Source: Erysipelotrichaceae bacterium (GTDB lineage Bacteria; Bacillota_I; Bacilli_A; RFN20; CAG-826). Taken from it: a DNA stretch of 64,000 nucleotides. Numbering within the stretch: the first letter of the stretch is position 1; each line of letters starts with the position of its first letter. This document shows positions 18,379 to 25,869 of this stretch, in pieces. The notes under the pieces are model-generated. The model was not told where the DNA came from. It was given only the letters and a program-made list of their open reading frames with translations, and made no database searches. The stretch lies in the NCBI GenBank assembly GCA_015058945.1, contig SVBF01000018.1, positions 1 through 64,000 of the forward strand, read 5' to 3'. The translations under genes and the position numbers were made by a program.

Positions 18379-18406
18379 TTGTTTCTTCGTCTCCCGCGCA
18401 TAAACT
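18379..18406 (+). promoter_or_regulatory. promoter of HD-domain gene, leaderless
   Basis: -35 TTGTTT (18379-18384), 16-nt spacer, -10 TAAACT (18401-18406), then only 6 nt to the ATG at 18413. No Shine-Dalgarno is present. Confidence 0.6.
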
Positions 18407-18412
18407 TGTGGC

Positions 18413-18925
18413 ATGACAATCGCGCGCGATTACATCACCGACGACCCGATCGCTGTCTTGCTCCGATATGGTTCCGACATTCTTCGTAATCCGAAGTATC
18501 TGAAACTCAAGGAGTACAAACAGCATCAGCGTTCGACCACCTATGACCACTGCGTGGCCGTGACTTTGTCCGCGCTTAAGACCGCGAAGAAACGTCACTT
18601 CAAGGTCAACGCCTCGATTTTGGTCCGCGGTTGTTTGCTCCACGATTATTTCCTTTATGACTGCCACGAGAAGGGGCACCCCAAACATCATTGGTTTCTC
18701 CATGGCATCCACGCGGCGATGAACGCCATGCACGACTTCGGCATCAACGAGGTCGAGGCCGACATGATCGCCAACCACATGTGGCCCCTGCATCCCCTCC
18801 GCTTCCCCATCCACCCCGAAGGATGGCTGCTCGTCTATTCGGACAAGAAGGAAGCGTTCAAGGACGCCTTTGGGAAAAAGCGCCTCAAAGAACGCGAAAA
18901 ACTCAAGGCCATCGAGACGCGATAA
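18413..18925 (+). CDS. HD-domain phosphohydrolase-like protein
   Basis: A 170-residue cytoplasmic protein with the HD metal ligands in order: H in STTYDHCVAV, HD in CLLHDYFLYD, a further H in ANHMWPL, and D in YSDKKEA. This layout matches small HD hydrolases of Firmicutes, which cleave nucleotides or phosphodiesters. It is too short for a (p)ppGpp synthetase/hydrolase and the substrate is unknown. The C terminus is basic and helical (KKRLKEREKLKAIETR). The ATG is preceded by a -10 box 6 nt away rather than by a ribosome-binding site. A terminator follows. Confidence 0.8.
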   Translation: MTIARDYITDDPIAVLLRYGSDILRNPKYLKLKEYKQHQRSTTYDHCVAVTLSALKTAKKRHFKVNASILVRGCLLHDYFLYDCHEKGHPKHHWFLHGIHAAMNAMHDFGINEVEADMIANHMWPLHPLRFPIHPEGWLLVYSDKKEAFKDAFGKKRLKEREKLKAIETR

Positions 18926-18945
18926 AAATATATAGGAAAATATGC

Positions 18946-18976
18946 AACTCCCACTTAATTTGTGGGAGTTTTCTAT
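18946..18976 (+). terminator. rho-independent terminator of HD-domain gene
   Basis: Perfect 9-bp stem AACTCCCAC/GTGGGAGTT with a 7-nt loop and TTCTATT. Confidence 0.8.
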
Positions 18977-18982
18977 TAAAAT
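18977..18982 (+). promoter_or_regulatory. -10 box directly before Fic-like start (leaderless)
   Basis: TAAAAT 6 nt before the ATG at 18989, with no Shine-Dalgarno. It immediately follows the preceding terminator. Confidence 0.55.
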
Positions 18983-18988
18983 ATTGGT

Positions 18989-19945
18989 ATGGCCAAACAA
19001 ATCGAACCCTATAAATGTGCTTTCTCGATCTCCAATGAGATCCTCACGAGCGCCGCGAGCATCGCCTTTAAGCTCGGCCGTCTCTCGCTCACCCATGAGC
19101 ATGAGGCCGACGCGGACGATTTCGCTCTGGCGACCAAGTCGACCCTTGCCCTCGAAGGCATCGAAATCAAGCCGTCCCAGATGCGTGGCATCAATAAAGG
19201 TGACGACGTCCCTTCGCACCCTTTGGCGAGCGCGGTCAACCGCCTCTACGCCAAGATGCCGAAGATTGATCCCTATGACGCTTCGTTCCCGCAGGTTTTC
19301 GAAGCCGCGATTTGGCCCGATGGCGTCCCTCACCGCATGTCGCGTCGCGTCGCCTCCTTTCCCTATCCCATCCCGATGCATGCCCGCATCGAGCCGATGA
19401 TGAAGGGCCTTTACGCTTTCGCGAATGGCGGCAAGGGCAGAATCCATCCCCTGACCCTCGGTTGCCTCTTCTATTTCGAGTTGCTCGCCATCCAGCCTTA
19501 TAGCGAATACACCGGCATCTTGGCCCGTTATCTCCTCAAGGCATTCCTAGGTTCTTATTCCCCAAACCTCTATTGTTTGCCCTTGGAACGACTCATGCTC
19601 GTCCATAAGGACGAAATCGATAAAGCCTACGCGAGTAGCGTCGAGCGCGCCGACACGGCCCCTTTCGTCACCTGCATGATGGCGCTAATCGATGAAGGCG
19701 TCACTTCCTTGCTCCGCCGCGCGGTGAAGAAAGAGCCGGAGCAATCCCCGCTCGTCACCAAGATGCTCGGCCTCATGGAAGAGGGACGCTTCTATAGCGC
19801 CACCGAACTCTGTGCCTTGCTCGGATTAAAATCGCGCCTTGGTTTGCAAAAGAACTACATCAAGCCCGGTTTGGAGGGCAAGGTGCTCGAGATGAGCAAC
19901 CCCGTCTGCCCGACCGACCGCACCCAGAGGTATCGTAAAAAATGA
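18989..19945 (+). CDS. Fic-fold protein lacking the catalytic histidine
   Basis: A 318-residue protein with the Fic layout. An N-terminal inhibitory-helix motif is present: TLALEGI, residues 52-58, matching [S/T]xxxE[G/N]. The Fic core helix is LLAIQPYSEYTGILAR at 165-180. A C-terminal winged-helix-like segment ends KVLEMSNPVCPTDRTQRYRKK. The active-site signature HPFxxGNGRxxR reads QPYSEYTGILAR: the catalytic His is Gln, Asn is Thr and the first Arg is Ile, while the last Arg is kept. AMP transfer is therefore unlikely. It may be a regulatory or scaffold pseudoenzyme, or use other chemistry. The stop overlaps the next gene (ATGA). Confidence 0.7.
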   Translation: MAKQIEPYKCAFSISNEILTSAASIAFKLGRLSLTHEHEADADDFALATKSTLALEGIEIKPSQMRGINKGDDVPSHPLASAVNRLYAKMPKIDPYDASFPQVFEAAIWPDGVPHRMSRRVASFPYPIPMHARIEPMMKGLYAFANGGKGRIHPLTLGCLFYFELLAIQPYSEYTGILARYLLKAFLGSYSPNLYCLPLERLMLVHKDEIDKAYASSVERADTAPFVTCMMALIDEGVTSLLRRAVKKEPEQSPLVTKMLGLMEEGRFYSATELCALLGLKSRLGLQKNYIKPGLEGKVLEMSNPVCPTDRTQRYRKK

Positions 19946-20325
19946 GCCCCTTCGGTTATCTTTCCTTACTTTTCGGTTTGCTCGCCCTGGTGACGTTCTT
20001 TTGGAAAGTCATCGCCAAGGAGCGCGCCTTCAAATACGTCCATTTCATTTGCCTTGGGCTCTATATCGCTTTCTTCGTTTGCTTCGTGCTTTGGGCCAAA
20101 GACCTATACGTCAACGACAAGGACCCCCATCTCGCCTTATGGACCTTCTCCGTCGGGGCGCTCTTCTATGGCACGATCCTCGCGTATCCTTACACCAAGC
20201 CCTACCGCATCCCCACTTATGTGAACATGACGCTCTTCTTGTTGCTTGGGGCGACGCTCATCATCCTCGCTATTTGTCTATCCAAGACCGTCATCCAGCC
20301 TAACGGCACCTTCCTCGCCCTTTGA
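19942..20325 (+). CDS. small four-helix membrane protein
   Basis: A 127-residue protein with four hydrophobic segments: about residues 4-22, 35-55, 67-85 and 96-116. The loops are basic near the N-terminal half (KVIAKERAFKY). The ATG overlaps the Fic-like stop by 4 nt, so its translation is coupled to that gene and the two products probably work together. I recognise no family. No signal peptide cleavage site or catalytic motif is seen. Confidence 0.6.
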   Translation: MSPFGYLSLLFGLLALVTFFWKVIAKERAFKYVHFICLGLYIAFFVCFVLWAKDLYVNDKDPHLALWTFSVGALFYGTILAYPYTKPYRIPTYVNMTLFLLLGATLIILAICLSKTVIQPNGTFLAL

Positions 20326-20403
20326 TAAACACGCCTACATTTAGAAAGGGCCATTTTTTTGCATGCTCCAGAGCCCAAGGCGGTGTGATTATCTTTAAGA
20401 AAA

Positions 20404-20419
20404 TTATAGTGTACTATCG
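20404..20419 (+). repeat. palindromic operator copy 1
   Basis: TTATAGTGTACTATCG, with inner arms ATAGT/ACTAT around GT. An identical 16-mer recurs 54 bp downstream at 20458-20473, before the DUF3990-like gene. Confidence 0.65.
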
Positions 20420-20445
20420 CTATCACTATTCTTTTTTCGCATAAA

Positions 20446-20474
20446 TTGACCTTGGTTTTATAGTGTACTATCGT
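20446..20474 (+). promoter_or_regulatory. promoter overlapped by operator copy 2
   Basis: -35 TTGACC (20446-20451), 17-nt spacer, -10 TATCGT (20469-20474), then 7 nt to the ATG at 20482. The second TTATAGTGTACTATCG (20458-20473) covers the spacer and -10. A protein bound there would block RNA polymerase, as in autoregulated toxin-antitoxin operons. Confidence 0.55.
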
Positions 20475-20481
20475 TTTATCG

Positions 20482-21132
20482 ATGAAACTCTTCTATGCTG
20501 CGGACAAAATAATCGAAACCCCTGTTTTTGGAAAGGGGAACCCGACCAACGACTATGGCCTTGGTTTTTATTTGACCCCCGATAAAAAGATCGCGAGGCT
20601 TTGGGCAGCCAAGAATTCAAGCGGAGGATTCGTCATAGAATATGACGTCAACCTTACGGGTCTAAGCGTTCTACGTTTGGACACCAAAGAAGACGAAGAT
20701 GTCCTTCGCTGGATTTCCCTCTTGGCAAAACACCGCTTCTCACGCAGGGATCGCGAAGACCATAAAGACACCTTGGAATGGTTGGAGAAAAGATTCCCGG
20801 TGGATGTTTCTGCCTATGATGCCGTCATTGGTTATCGCGCGGACGACGCGTATTTTGCCTATTCACTGGACTTCGTTTCAAACGCACTTTCATTAGAAAA
20901 GCTTAAGGAGGCGATGTTGTTAGGGCGTCTCGGCCTCCAGTATGTCCTCATAAGTCCCAAAGCCTTTGGGCAGATCCGCTTTGTTCGGTCCGAAGAGGTC
21001 CCCTATTCCAACGAATATGAAGCGTTCCACGGCCAAATGGCTGGCGAATACCACAAAGTGCGTTCCGAGGATTCCTATCGAAATACGTTTTTGCGCGACA
21101 TCATGAGGAAATACGATGATCAGGTTCGTTGA
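20482..21132 (+). CDS. DUF3990-like (ADP-ribosyltransferase-fold) putative toxin
   Basis: A 216-residue soluble protein. The N terminus MKLFYAADKIIETP followed by NDYGLGFYLTPDKKIARLWA matches the DUF3990 pattern (LyHGs..ii..p......DFG.GFYlT....qA..wA). The YDAVIGYRADDAYFAYSLDF and GLQYVLISPKA segments also fit. Such proteins resemble ADP-ribosyltransferases and are often toxins of two-gene modules. No ribosome-binding site precedes the ATG and the promoter is 7 nt away. It overlaps the HTH gene downstream by 17 nt. Toxicity is inferred from family and context, not shown. Confidence 0.65.
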   Translation: MKLFYAADKIIETPVFGKGNPTNDYGLGFYLTPDKKIARLWAAKNSSGGFVIEYDVNLTGLSVLRLDTKEDEDVLRWISLLAKHRFSRRDREDHKDTLEWLEKRFPVDVSAYDAVIGYRADDAYFAYSLDFVSNALSLEKLKEAMLLGRLGLQYVLISPKAFGQIRFVRSEEVPYSNEYEAFHGQMAGEYHKVRSEDSYRNTFLRDIMRKYDDQVR

Positions 21133-21997
21133 TTTGGAGCGTTTTGAGGAAACCTTTGCGAGAATGCTATCCGCTTTTCATCATGACGGAGGGCTCTCTT
21201 TCGAACATATCACCCGGAAAATCGTCGAGGGCGATTATTTCGATTTTCTTGAGAAAAACGATTGGGATGCTTTGGAGGCATATAGCGGCAAATCGTATCA
21301 GACGATGCTCCGGGAATTGTTCGGCTTTGAATTCAACAAAAACCTTTCGGAAGAAGTGGGCCCTGTTTATTGGGCTGGCAAAGCTTACATGAAAGTCTTC
21401 TTCAATTACCGGATTCCCCTAAAGCAACTCTTCTTGCTTTGCCCCTTAGAAAAGATGGTGGGCTACTTCAGTCCCTTCCATGAAATGGGTTTTTCTTCCG
21501 TCTGCGACCAAATACGCAAGGAAGACTGCCGCGCCTCCATCCTAAAGACACTTCGGAAAACTCGTGGGTACACCGTCGCCCAACTATCGATTCTCACCGA
21601 CATTTCGAAAACGACTTTGACTTATTACGAACTGGATAACGACCATCTCTTTAAGGCCTCTTCCGATAACATGGCGAGCCTTGCAAGGTCACTAAAAGCG
21701 GATCCTTCCATTTTCCGCAGGCGCTCCTTTTTTAACCCGATGAGTCGCTTCTTGTTGCGGGATGCCGCATTCTCCCAAGGGCTCTTGCAAGCCTTGACCG
21801 GATTCTATGGACTGCCCCACGACCAAAATCTACCCGTGTTTTTCCAAAACGACATCGAAGGGGACGGGCTTTACGTCGGACAAAGAAACCTATTGGTCAT
21901 AAACGGCAAGACGATCTCCGTGCCCGATAGCGTCATCGAGGATCTCGTATACGCACGCGTCATCGCATTCGATGGCAATGGCACGTTGCTCTATTAG
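21116..21997 (+). CDS. HTH-domain protein, probable antitoxin/regulator
   Basis: A 293-residue protein overlapping the DUF3990-like gene by 17 nt. Residues about 140-205 form a Cro/XRE-type helix-turn-helix: ASILKTLRKTRGYTVAQLSI, LTDISKTTLTYYE, then SSDNMASLARSLKADPSIF. The N-terminal 130 residues (FFNYRIPLKQLFLLCPLEKM) and the C-terminal 85 are not recognised; one may neutralise the partner. Binding to the duplicated palindrome upstream is a natural expectation. Length is unusual for an antitoxin, so a transcription factor with a fused binding domain is an alternative. Confidence 0.6.
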   Translation: MIRFVDLERFEETFARMLSAFHHDGGLSFEHITRKIVEGDYFDFLEKNDWDALEAYSGKSYQTMLRELFGFEFNKNLSEEVGPVYWAGKAYMKVFFNYRIPLKQLFLLCPLEKMVGYFSPFHEMGFSSVCDQIRKEDCRASILKTLRKTRGYTVAQLSILTDISKTTLTYYELDNDHLFKASSDNMASLARSLKADPSIFRRRSFFNPMSRFLLRDAAFSQGLLQALTGFYGLPHDQNLPVFFQNDIEGDGLYVGQRNLLVINGKTISVPDSVIEDLVYARVIAFDGNGTLLY

Positions 21998-22095
21998 CCG
22001 ATCGCGCATCATCGTTTCACATCCCCGTTTCGAATAAAGCCGAATGAAATAACTGAATCCGGTTTACTCTGTAAATGCACGGATGAAAATAAATG

Positions 22096-22123
22096 TTGCA
22101 ACCCATCACAAAGTGAGTATATT
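22096..22123 (+). promoter_or_regulatory. promoter of infC-rpmI-rplT
   Basis: TTGCAA (22096-22101), 16-nt spacer, TATATT (22118-22123). The remaining 21998-22095 shows no gene. Confidence 0.55.
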
Positions 22124-22275
22124 TATCCCCGTCGAAAGAAGTAGAAAGCAGTCTCCCCGACTCGCCAGATCTTCCCCGAAGATTGGCTCCTAACTACAAG
22201 ACGGACAAAAATCCACTTGATCGTTAGCCGGGAAATTGCTTCCCGGCTTATTTCGTCCAAAGGAGGATAGTCACT
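22124..22275 (+). promoter_or_regulatory. L20-type autoregulatory leader of infC operon
   Basis: About 150 nt of untranslated leader that ends in a terminator-like hairpin AGCCGGGAA/TTCCCGGCT (22226-22248) with TTATTT, just before the infC ribosome-binding site AAAGGAGG. In Firmicutes the same operon has an L20-binding attenuator. The position and hairpin fit; I did not fold the upstream part. Confidence 0.6.
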
Positions 22276-22833
22276 ATCGCACACTTCAATCCCAATGACC
22301 GCCGTCGCCCAGCCAAGCGAGTCGACCCCATCAACGAAAACATCCGTTATCCCGAAGTCATCGTTATCGGTCCTAACGGAGACAACCTCGGCAAGATGTC
22401 CTCTCGCGCCGCCAACGAATTAGCGGTCAGCTATGGACTTGACCTCTTCTGCGTGGCCCCGGGAGCCCAGCCCCCCGTCTGCAAGATCCTCAACTACGGC
22501 AAATACCGTTTCGAGAAGCAGAAATCCGACCGCGTCCAAAAGAAGAACTCCAAATCCGCCACTTTAAAGGAAGTGCAACTCCACGTCTCGATCGGCGCCC
22601 ACGACCTCGCCACCAAAGCCAAGCACGCCAAAGGCTTCTTGGCCGACGGAGACAAAGTCAACGTTCGCGTCGTCCTCAAAGGCCGTGAAATGGCCCACCA
22701 GGAAATCGGCGAAGAGCTCCTCAAGAAGTTCGTCGCCCTCATGGAAGAGAACGGTCCCGTCACCATCGAGAAGGCCCCGTCATGGGAAGGAAAGTGCTAT
22801 AGCTGCATCCTCGCATCGAAAAGCAAGAAGTAA
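22276..22833 (+). CDS. infC: translation initiation factor IF-3, AUC start
   Basis: Binds the 30S subunit and checks start-codon/initiator tRNA pairing. Read from ATC at 22276, 9 nt after AAAGGAGG, it gives 185 residues: (M)AHFNPNDRRRPAKRVDPIN, then VIVIGPNGDNLGKMSSRAANELA, YGLDLFCVAPGAQPPVCKIL and the C-terminal domain with KEVQLHVSIGAHDL and RGREMAHQE-like FKGREMAHQEIG. The first ATG (22396) would drop 40 conserved residues. AUU/AUC/AUA starts are well known for infC and permit IF-3 autoregulation. Confidence 0.93.
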   Translation: MAHFNPNDRRRPAKRVDPINENIRYPEVIVIGPNGDNLGKMSSRAANELAVSYGLDLFCVAPGAQPPVCKILNYGKYRFEKQKSDRVQKKNSKSATLKEVQLHVSIGAHDLATKAKHAKGFLADGDKVNVRVVLKGREMAHQEIGEELLKKFVALMEENGPVTIEKAPSWEGKCYSCILASKSKK

Positions 22834-22847
22834 AGAAGGAGAAGACC

Positions 22848-23042
22848 ATGCCCAAGATGAAATCCAATCGCTCCTTAATGAAGCGAATCAAAATTACCGG
22901 CAACGGTAAAGTGAAATACGTTCACGCCTACAAGGGCCACCACGCCCCCTACAAGACCCCGAAGCAGTCCCGTCAGCTTCGCCGCTCTGGAATGCTTGAT
23001 CGCACCGACTATCGTCGCATCAAGTTCATGATCGTCAAATAA
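22848..23042 (+). CDS. rpmI: ribosomal protein bL35
   Basis: A 64-residue basic protein, MPKMKSNRSLMKRIKITGNGK at the start (family: MPKmKTh....KRf..TgsGK), with PYKTPKQSRQLRR in the middle. AAGGAG precedes the ATG, 14 nt after infC. It is the second gene of the infC-rpmI-rplT operon and part of the 50S subunit. Confidence 0.96.
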   Translation: MPKMKSNRSLMKRIKITGNGKVKYVHAYKGHHAPYKTPKQSRQLRRSGMLDRTDYRRIKFMIVK

Positions 23043-23060
23043 GGAAGGAGAATCGACACA

Positions 23061-23420
23061 ATGGCTAGAGTCAAAGGTGGCACCGTTACCCGTGCCCGTC
23101 GCAAAAAGATCTTGAAGGCTGCTGAAGGCTATTTCGGCTCCAAGCACCTCCTCTTCAAAACCGCCAAAGAGCAAGTCTGCCACTCGCTCCGTTACGCGTA
23201 CAATTCCCGTCGCCTCGTCAAGCGCGACTACCGCAAACTTTGGATCAAGAGGATCAATGCCGCTTGCCGCGTCAACGACATCTCCTACTCCAAGTTCATG
23301 AGCGGTCTCAAGAAATCCGAGATCGCCATCAACCGCAAGATGCTCTCCGAGATCGCCATCAACGATCCCAAGGCCTTCACCGGTTTGGTTCAGACCGCGA
23401 AGAAAGCCCTCGCGAAGTAA
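23061..23420 (+). CDS. rplT: ribosomal protein bL20
   Basis: A 119-residue 50S assembly protein: [50 protein letters not shown]-like [14 protein letters not shown], and a conserved C-terminal half. AAGGAG precedes the ATG. L20 is the expected repressor of this operon through the leader. A terminator follows. Confidence 0.97.
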   Translation: MARVKGGTVTRARRKKILKAAEGYFGSKHLLFKTAKEQVCHSLRYAYNSRRLVKRDYRKLWIKRINAACRVNDISYSKFMSGLKKSEIAINRKMLSEIAINDPKAFTGLVQTAKKALAK

Positions 23421-23437
23421 TTCGCCTAATCGCTTAG

Positions 23438-23476
23438 AAAAACCCATCGACCCCACGAAGTCTGATGGGTTTTTGT
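23438..23476 (+). terminator. rho-independent terminator of infC-rpmI-rplT
   Basis: 9-bp stem AAACCCATC/GATGGGTTT with a loop of about 15 nt, followed by TTTGTTT. Confidence 0.8.
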
Positions 23477-23556
23477 TTACAACAAAAAAGAGCTCTCCTC
23501 TTAATTGCCATAAATTCCCAACTAAGATATAGTGGTCGATAAGAAGGATTGCGGTC

Positions 23557-23709
23557 ATGGAAACGATTGGACTGGCTTGCTCCGTCGAGCGAATGACTTC
23601 GAAAGATGCGGATTCCGCGGAAAGCGTTTATTTGGTCTGCCCGAAGATCGATGGCCTCGACGGCGATCGCAATGATTATATTCAACTGGGGTGCCGACGC
23701 GTATTTTGA
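23557..23709 (+). CDS. small hypothetical protein, 50 residues
   Basis: Starts METIGLACSVERMTSKDADS and ends QLGCRRVF. AAGAAGGA lies about 10 nt before the ATG, and a TATAGT -10 candidate is about 30 nt upstream. Its stop is 13 nt before the next membrane protein gene. No family is recognised, and it could be a degraded remnant. The good initiation signals argue for translation. Confidence 0.4.
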   Translation: METIGLACSVERMTSKDADSAESVYLVCPKIDGLDGDRNDYIQLGCRRVF

Positions 23710-23722
23710 TTGGTGGTGATTT

Positions 23723-24202
23723 ATGGCTTGGATCGGAGTGGCAATTTCTTTGTCTACAACGATATGCGTTTACGCGTACCTAGTTCGCAGTTTTAATCAC
23801 GCAAAGCCTTATTCTAGCGAGTTATGCGATCTTTATTTGCTAAGGCACATGTTGCCGGACGTGCATCCGCTGTCGTTTATGTACAAAGGTCTGCCTCGGA
23901 CAGAGAAATTTCCGCGTCTTCTGTGGCCTTGCGTGACGACGTTTGCCTGCGCTGGAATCACCTTGATATCCGCCTCGCTTGCCATCGTTTTTTCCGTGAA
24001 TGGCGTTTTAAGTGGTGAGGGCGCTGAGATGACTTTCCTTTTGGTGACAATAGTTTCCGTGGTCATTGCCGTGGCTGTCCTGATGGGAATCCCAACGATT
24101 CAGAATCATCGGTGCTTTAAAGAAATGAGAAAAATGAGTATGGCCGAATTATTTCATATTCGCGTCAGCATTGAAAAGAAGTGGCCTGGCTTCTATAACT
24201 GA
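23723..24202 (+). CDS. three-helix membrane protein, unknown function
   Basis: A 159-residue protein with hydrophobic segments at about 2-22, 69-92 and 101-123. A hydrophilic loop (RHMLPDVHPLSFMYKGLPRT) lies between the first two, and a soluble basic tail ends WPGFYN. There is only a weak GGTGG before the ATG. It may be translated by coupling from the 50-residue ORF 13 nt upstream. It belongs to a run of four small unknown genes of moderate GC. I do not recognise it. Confidence 0.55.
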   Translation: MAWIGVAISLSTTICVYAYLVRSFNHAKPYSSELCDLYLLRHMLPDVHPLSFMYKGLPRTEKFPRLLWPCVTTFACAGITLISASLAIVFSVNGVLSGEGAEMTFLLVTIVSVVIAVAVLMGIPTIQNHRCFKEMRKMSMAELFHIRVSIEKKWPGFYN

Positions 24203-24203
24203 T

Positions 24204-24331
24204 ATGACCCCGTCGGGGGAATCTAAGTGGATCCCACAATCCAGGAAGCCCAAGGAGGCTGCCAAGATCGCCAGGTTCATGGCCTGTTTCGAGGCCAAAC
24301 GGAATGCCCTGCCGAAAAGGAAACCGATATG
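24204..24331 (+). CDS. small basic hypothetical protein, 42 residues, overlapped with next gene
   Basis: Begins MTPSGESKWIPQSRKPKEAA 1 nt after the preceding stop and ends NALPKRKPI. Its TGA overlaps the ATG of the next gene in an ATGA. The middle KEAAKIARFMACFEAKRNA is an amphipathic basic helix. The tight spacing on both sides suggests coupled translation across four genes. No family is recognised. Confidence 0.4.
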
Positions 24332-24805
24332 ACGAGAAAACACATCCCGTTCCCGACTGTACTCATCTGCCAGGGGCTAGTGGCGGTCTTAATGCTTCCC
24401 CTAATTGGAATTGGGCTGTATTTTGTGCTTTTCAATTTGGGAATTACAATCGCGATTATTTCGGTTGTTATTATCTCGATTGCTATTTTGGCTATCGGAG
24501 ATGCTGTGGTCGCCGTCCTTTCTCTCACTATTTGGTGGAACGTTCCAATCGTCGTTAACGTGGACGGGATATCAAGATGGGGGAAGGCGCATCGTTGGGA
24601 GGACGCTGAATCTATTACGATGAAAAATCTGGTTCGAACGGGATACGGCCCATTATTTCGCTCTCTGACAACCATCATATATTCCAATGGAGATTCAATT
24701 CGGTTTGAACTTACTCAAGGGCTGGACAAGGACATCAAAATATTATGTAGAGACAAGACATTTCTCGCGAAGCTTGAAAGCGCCAAGAAAGAATTAGGCT
24801 ATTAA
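24329..24805 (+). CDS. membrane protein with PH-like C-terminal region, unknown function
   Basis: A 158-residue protein from the ATG at 24329, which has AAAAGGAAA upstream and overlaps the preceding small ORF by 3-4 nt. Two long hydrophobic segments lie at about 8-30 and 33-68. The remaining soluble part (WGKAHRWEDAESITMKN, LTTIIYSNGDSIRFELTQG) has the strand pattern of small membrane-associated beta domains. An in-frame upstream extension is unlikely. It ends the unknown small-gene cluster. Confidence 0.5.
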   Translation: MTRKHIPFPTVLICQGLVAVLMLPLIGIGLYFVLFNLGITIAIISVVIISIAILAIGDAVVAVLSLTIWWNVPIVVNVDGISRWGKAHRWEDAESITMKNLVRTGYGPLFRSLTTIIYSNGDSIRFELTQGLDKDIKILCRDKTFLAKLESAKKELGY

Positions 24806-24879
24806 TCGCACGAATAACTGAAGTCGGATGAAGATGGAACGGATTTAGCCGAAGGCGAGAGCTTCGTGGGAAAAAGGAA

Positions 24880-25764
24880 TTATATTGATTCTCTATAAAT
24901 AGAGACTATGTCTTCTAAAATACTTCTATCGATATTGTTATCTATAAACACGAGGTTTGTTTCTCTTATCAAATCTAAATTTTCAATGGGGAGCCCTACC
25001 AGTTTGTTTTCTTTTATTTCTCTAGAACAAGCGCTCTTTGGCAAAATAGAAATTCCAAGATTTTTTCTCACAAGCATTTTAATAGAAGCCACATTATCCA
25101 TTTCTAGTGATAAATGAAAATTGTTAATATCTTCGTCCATTTTCGCCAATTCATTAACGAAAAGAGTTGAGGTACCACTTTCAAGGTTTCTTAAGATAAG
25201 GTTTTCTTTTTTTAAATCGTTAATAGTAACTACTTTTTTATTAGCAAGAGGATTATCTAAGGAAACAACCGCTACCAAGGAATCGGTGCCAAGCAAAATA
25301 GAGGAGAATTTTTTATTAGTAATCTTTCCTTCAATTATTGCTAGATCAATCTGATAAAGGCTTAATTTCTCATAAAGGTTTTTTATAGAGTCAGAAATAA
25401 TTCTTATATGTGATCCACTATTTCTTTCTGAATATTTTGCCATGATTTCTGGAGCGATGTTGCTCTCGGAAGTATGGGTAATACCAACTGTCAAATTATT
25501 AGCACATTTCTTGTAATCTTTTAGTTTGCGATTCATATCGTTGTAAAGAGATTGAATGCGCAAAGCGTATTTAAGTACGATTTCCCCTTCTTTTGTTAGG
25601 GAAAGATTATTGTTTGATCGAATAAATAATTTTGCGTCAAATTCCTCTTCTAGTTGTTTGACGTGTTGGCTAACAGCGGGCTGAGTCAAATTTAGCGCTT
25701 TTGCGGCTTTAGTAAATGAATTTACTTCGCTTAATTCGATGAGAGTTAACAATTTTGCATCCAT
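24880..25764 (-). CDS. LysR-family transcriptional regulator
   Basis: A 294-residue protein with the N-terminal winged helix of LysR regulators (LTLIELSEVNSFTKAAKALN, LTQPAVSQHVKQLEEEF) and a C-terminal periplasmic-binding-like effector domain (LTVGITHTSESNIAPEIM, then ILLGTDSLVAVVS). The gene is markedly AT-rich with A/T-ending codons. It is divergent from a MATE transporter gene 106 nt away, the usual LysR target arrangement. It probably controls that transporter in response to a small ligand. The start lies 7 nt after a TATAAA box with no Shine-Dalgarno. Confidence 0.92.
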   Translation of the reverse strand: MDAKLLTLIELSEVNSFTKAAKALNLTQPAVSQHVKQLEEEFDAKLFIRSNNNLSLTKEGEIVLKYALRIQSLYNDMNRKLKDYKKCANNLTVGITHTSESNIAPEIMAKYSERNSGSHIRIISDSIKNLYEKLSLYQIDLAIIEGKITNKKFSSILLGTDSLVAVVSLDNPLANKKVVTINDLKKENLILRNLESGTSTLFVNELAKMDEDINNFHLSLEMDNVASIKMLVRKNLGISILPKSACSREIKENKLVGLPIENLDLIRETNLVFIDNNIDRSILEDIVSIYRESI

Positions 25765-25869
25765 GGATATATTTATAAACTTTTTTTATAGTAATGAAAG
25801 TTTCTCTTATTTATTTTTTCTTGTTTTTTGGACTAGATTCGAGCAAGAAATCTTTTTCAATTTACTGTT
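25765..25869. promoter_or_regulatory. divergent LysR/MATE intergenic control region
   Basis: 105 very AT-rich bases between the two divergent starts. On the minus strand TATAAA (25772-25777) lies 7 nt before the LysR ATG. No Shine-Dalgarno is seen before either start. A LysR box would be expected here but no clear T-N11-A palindrome could be singled out by eye. Confidence 0.4.

Noticed and set aside
18308-19447. Minus-strand open frame of 379 codons
   Set aside because: Runs antisense through the HD-domain and Fic-like genes and two terminators; those genes have clear family patterns.
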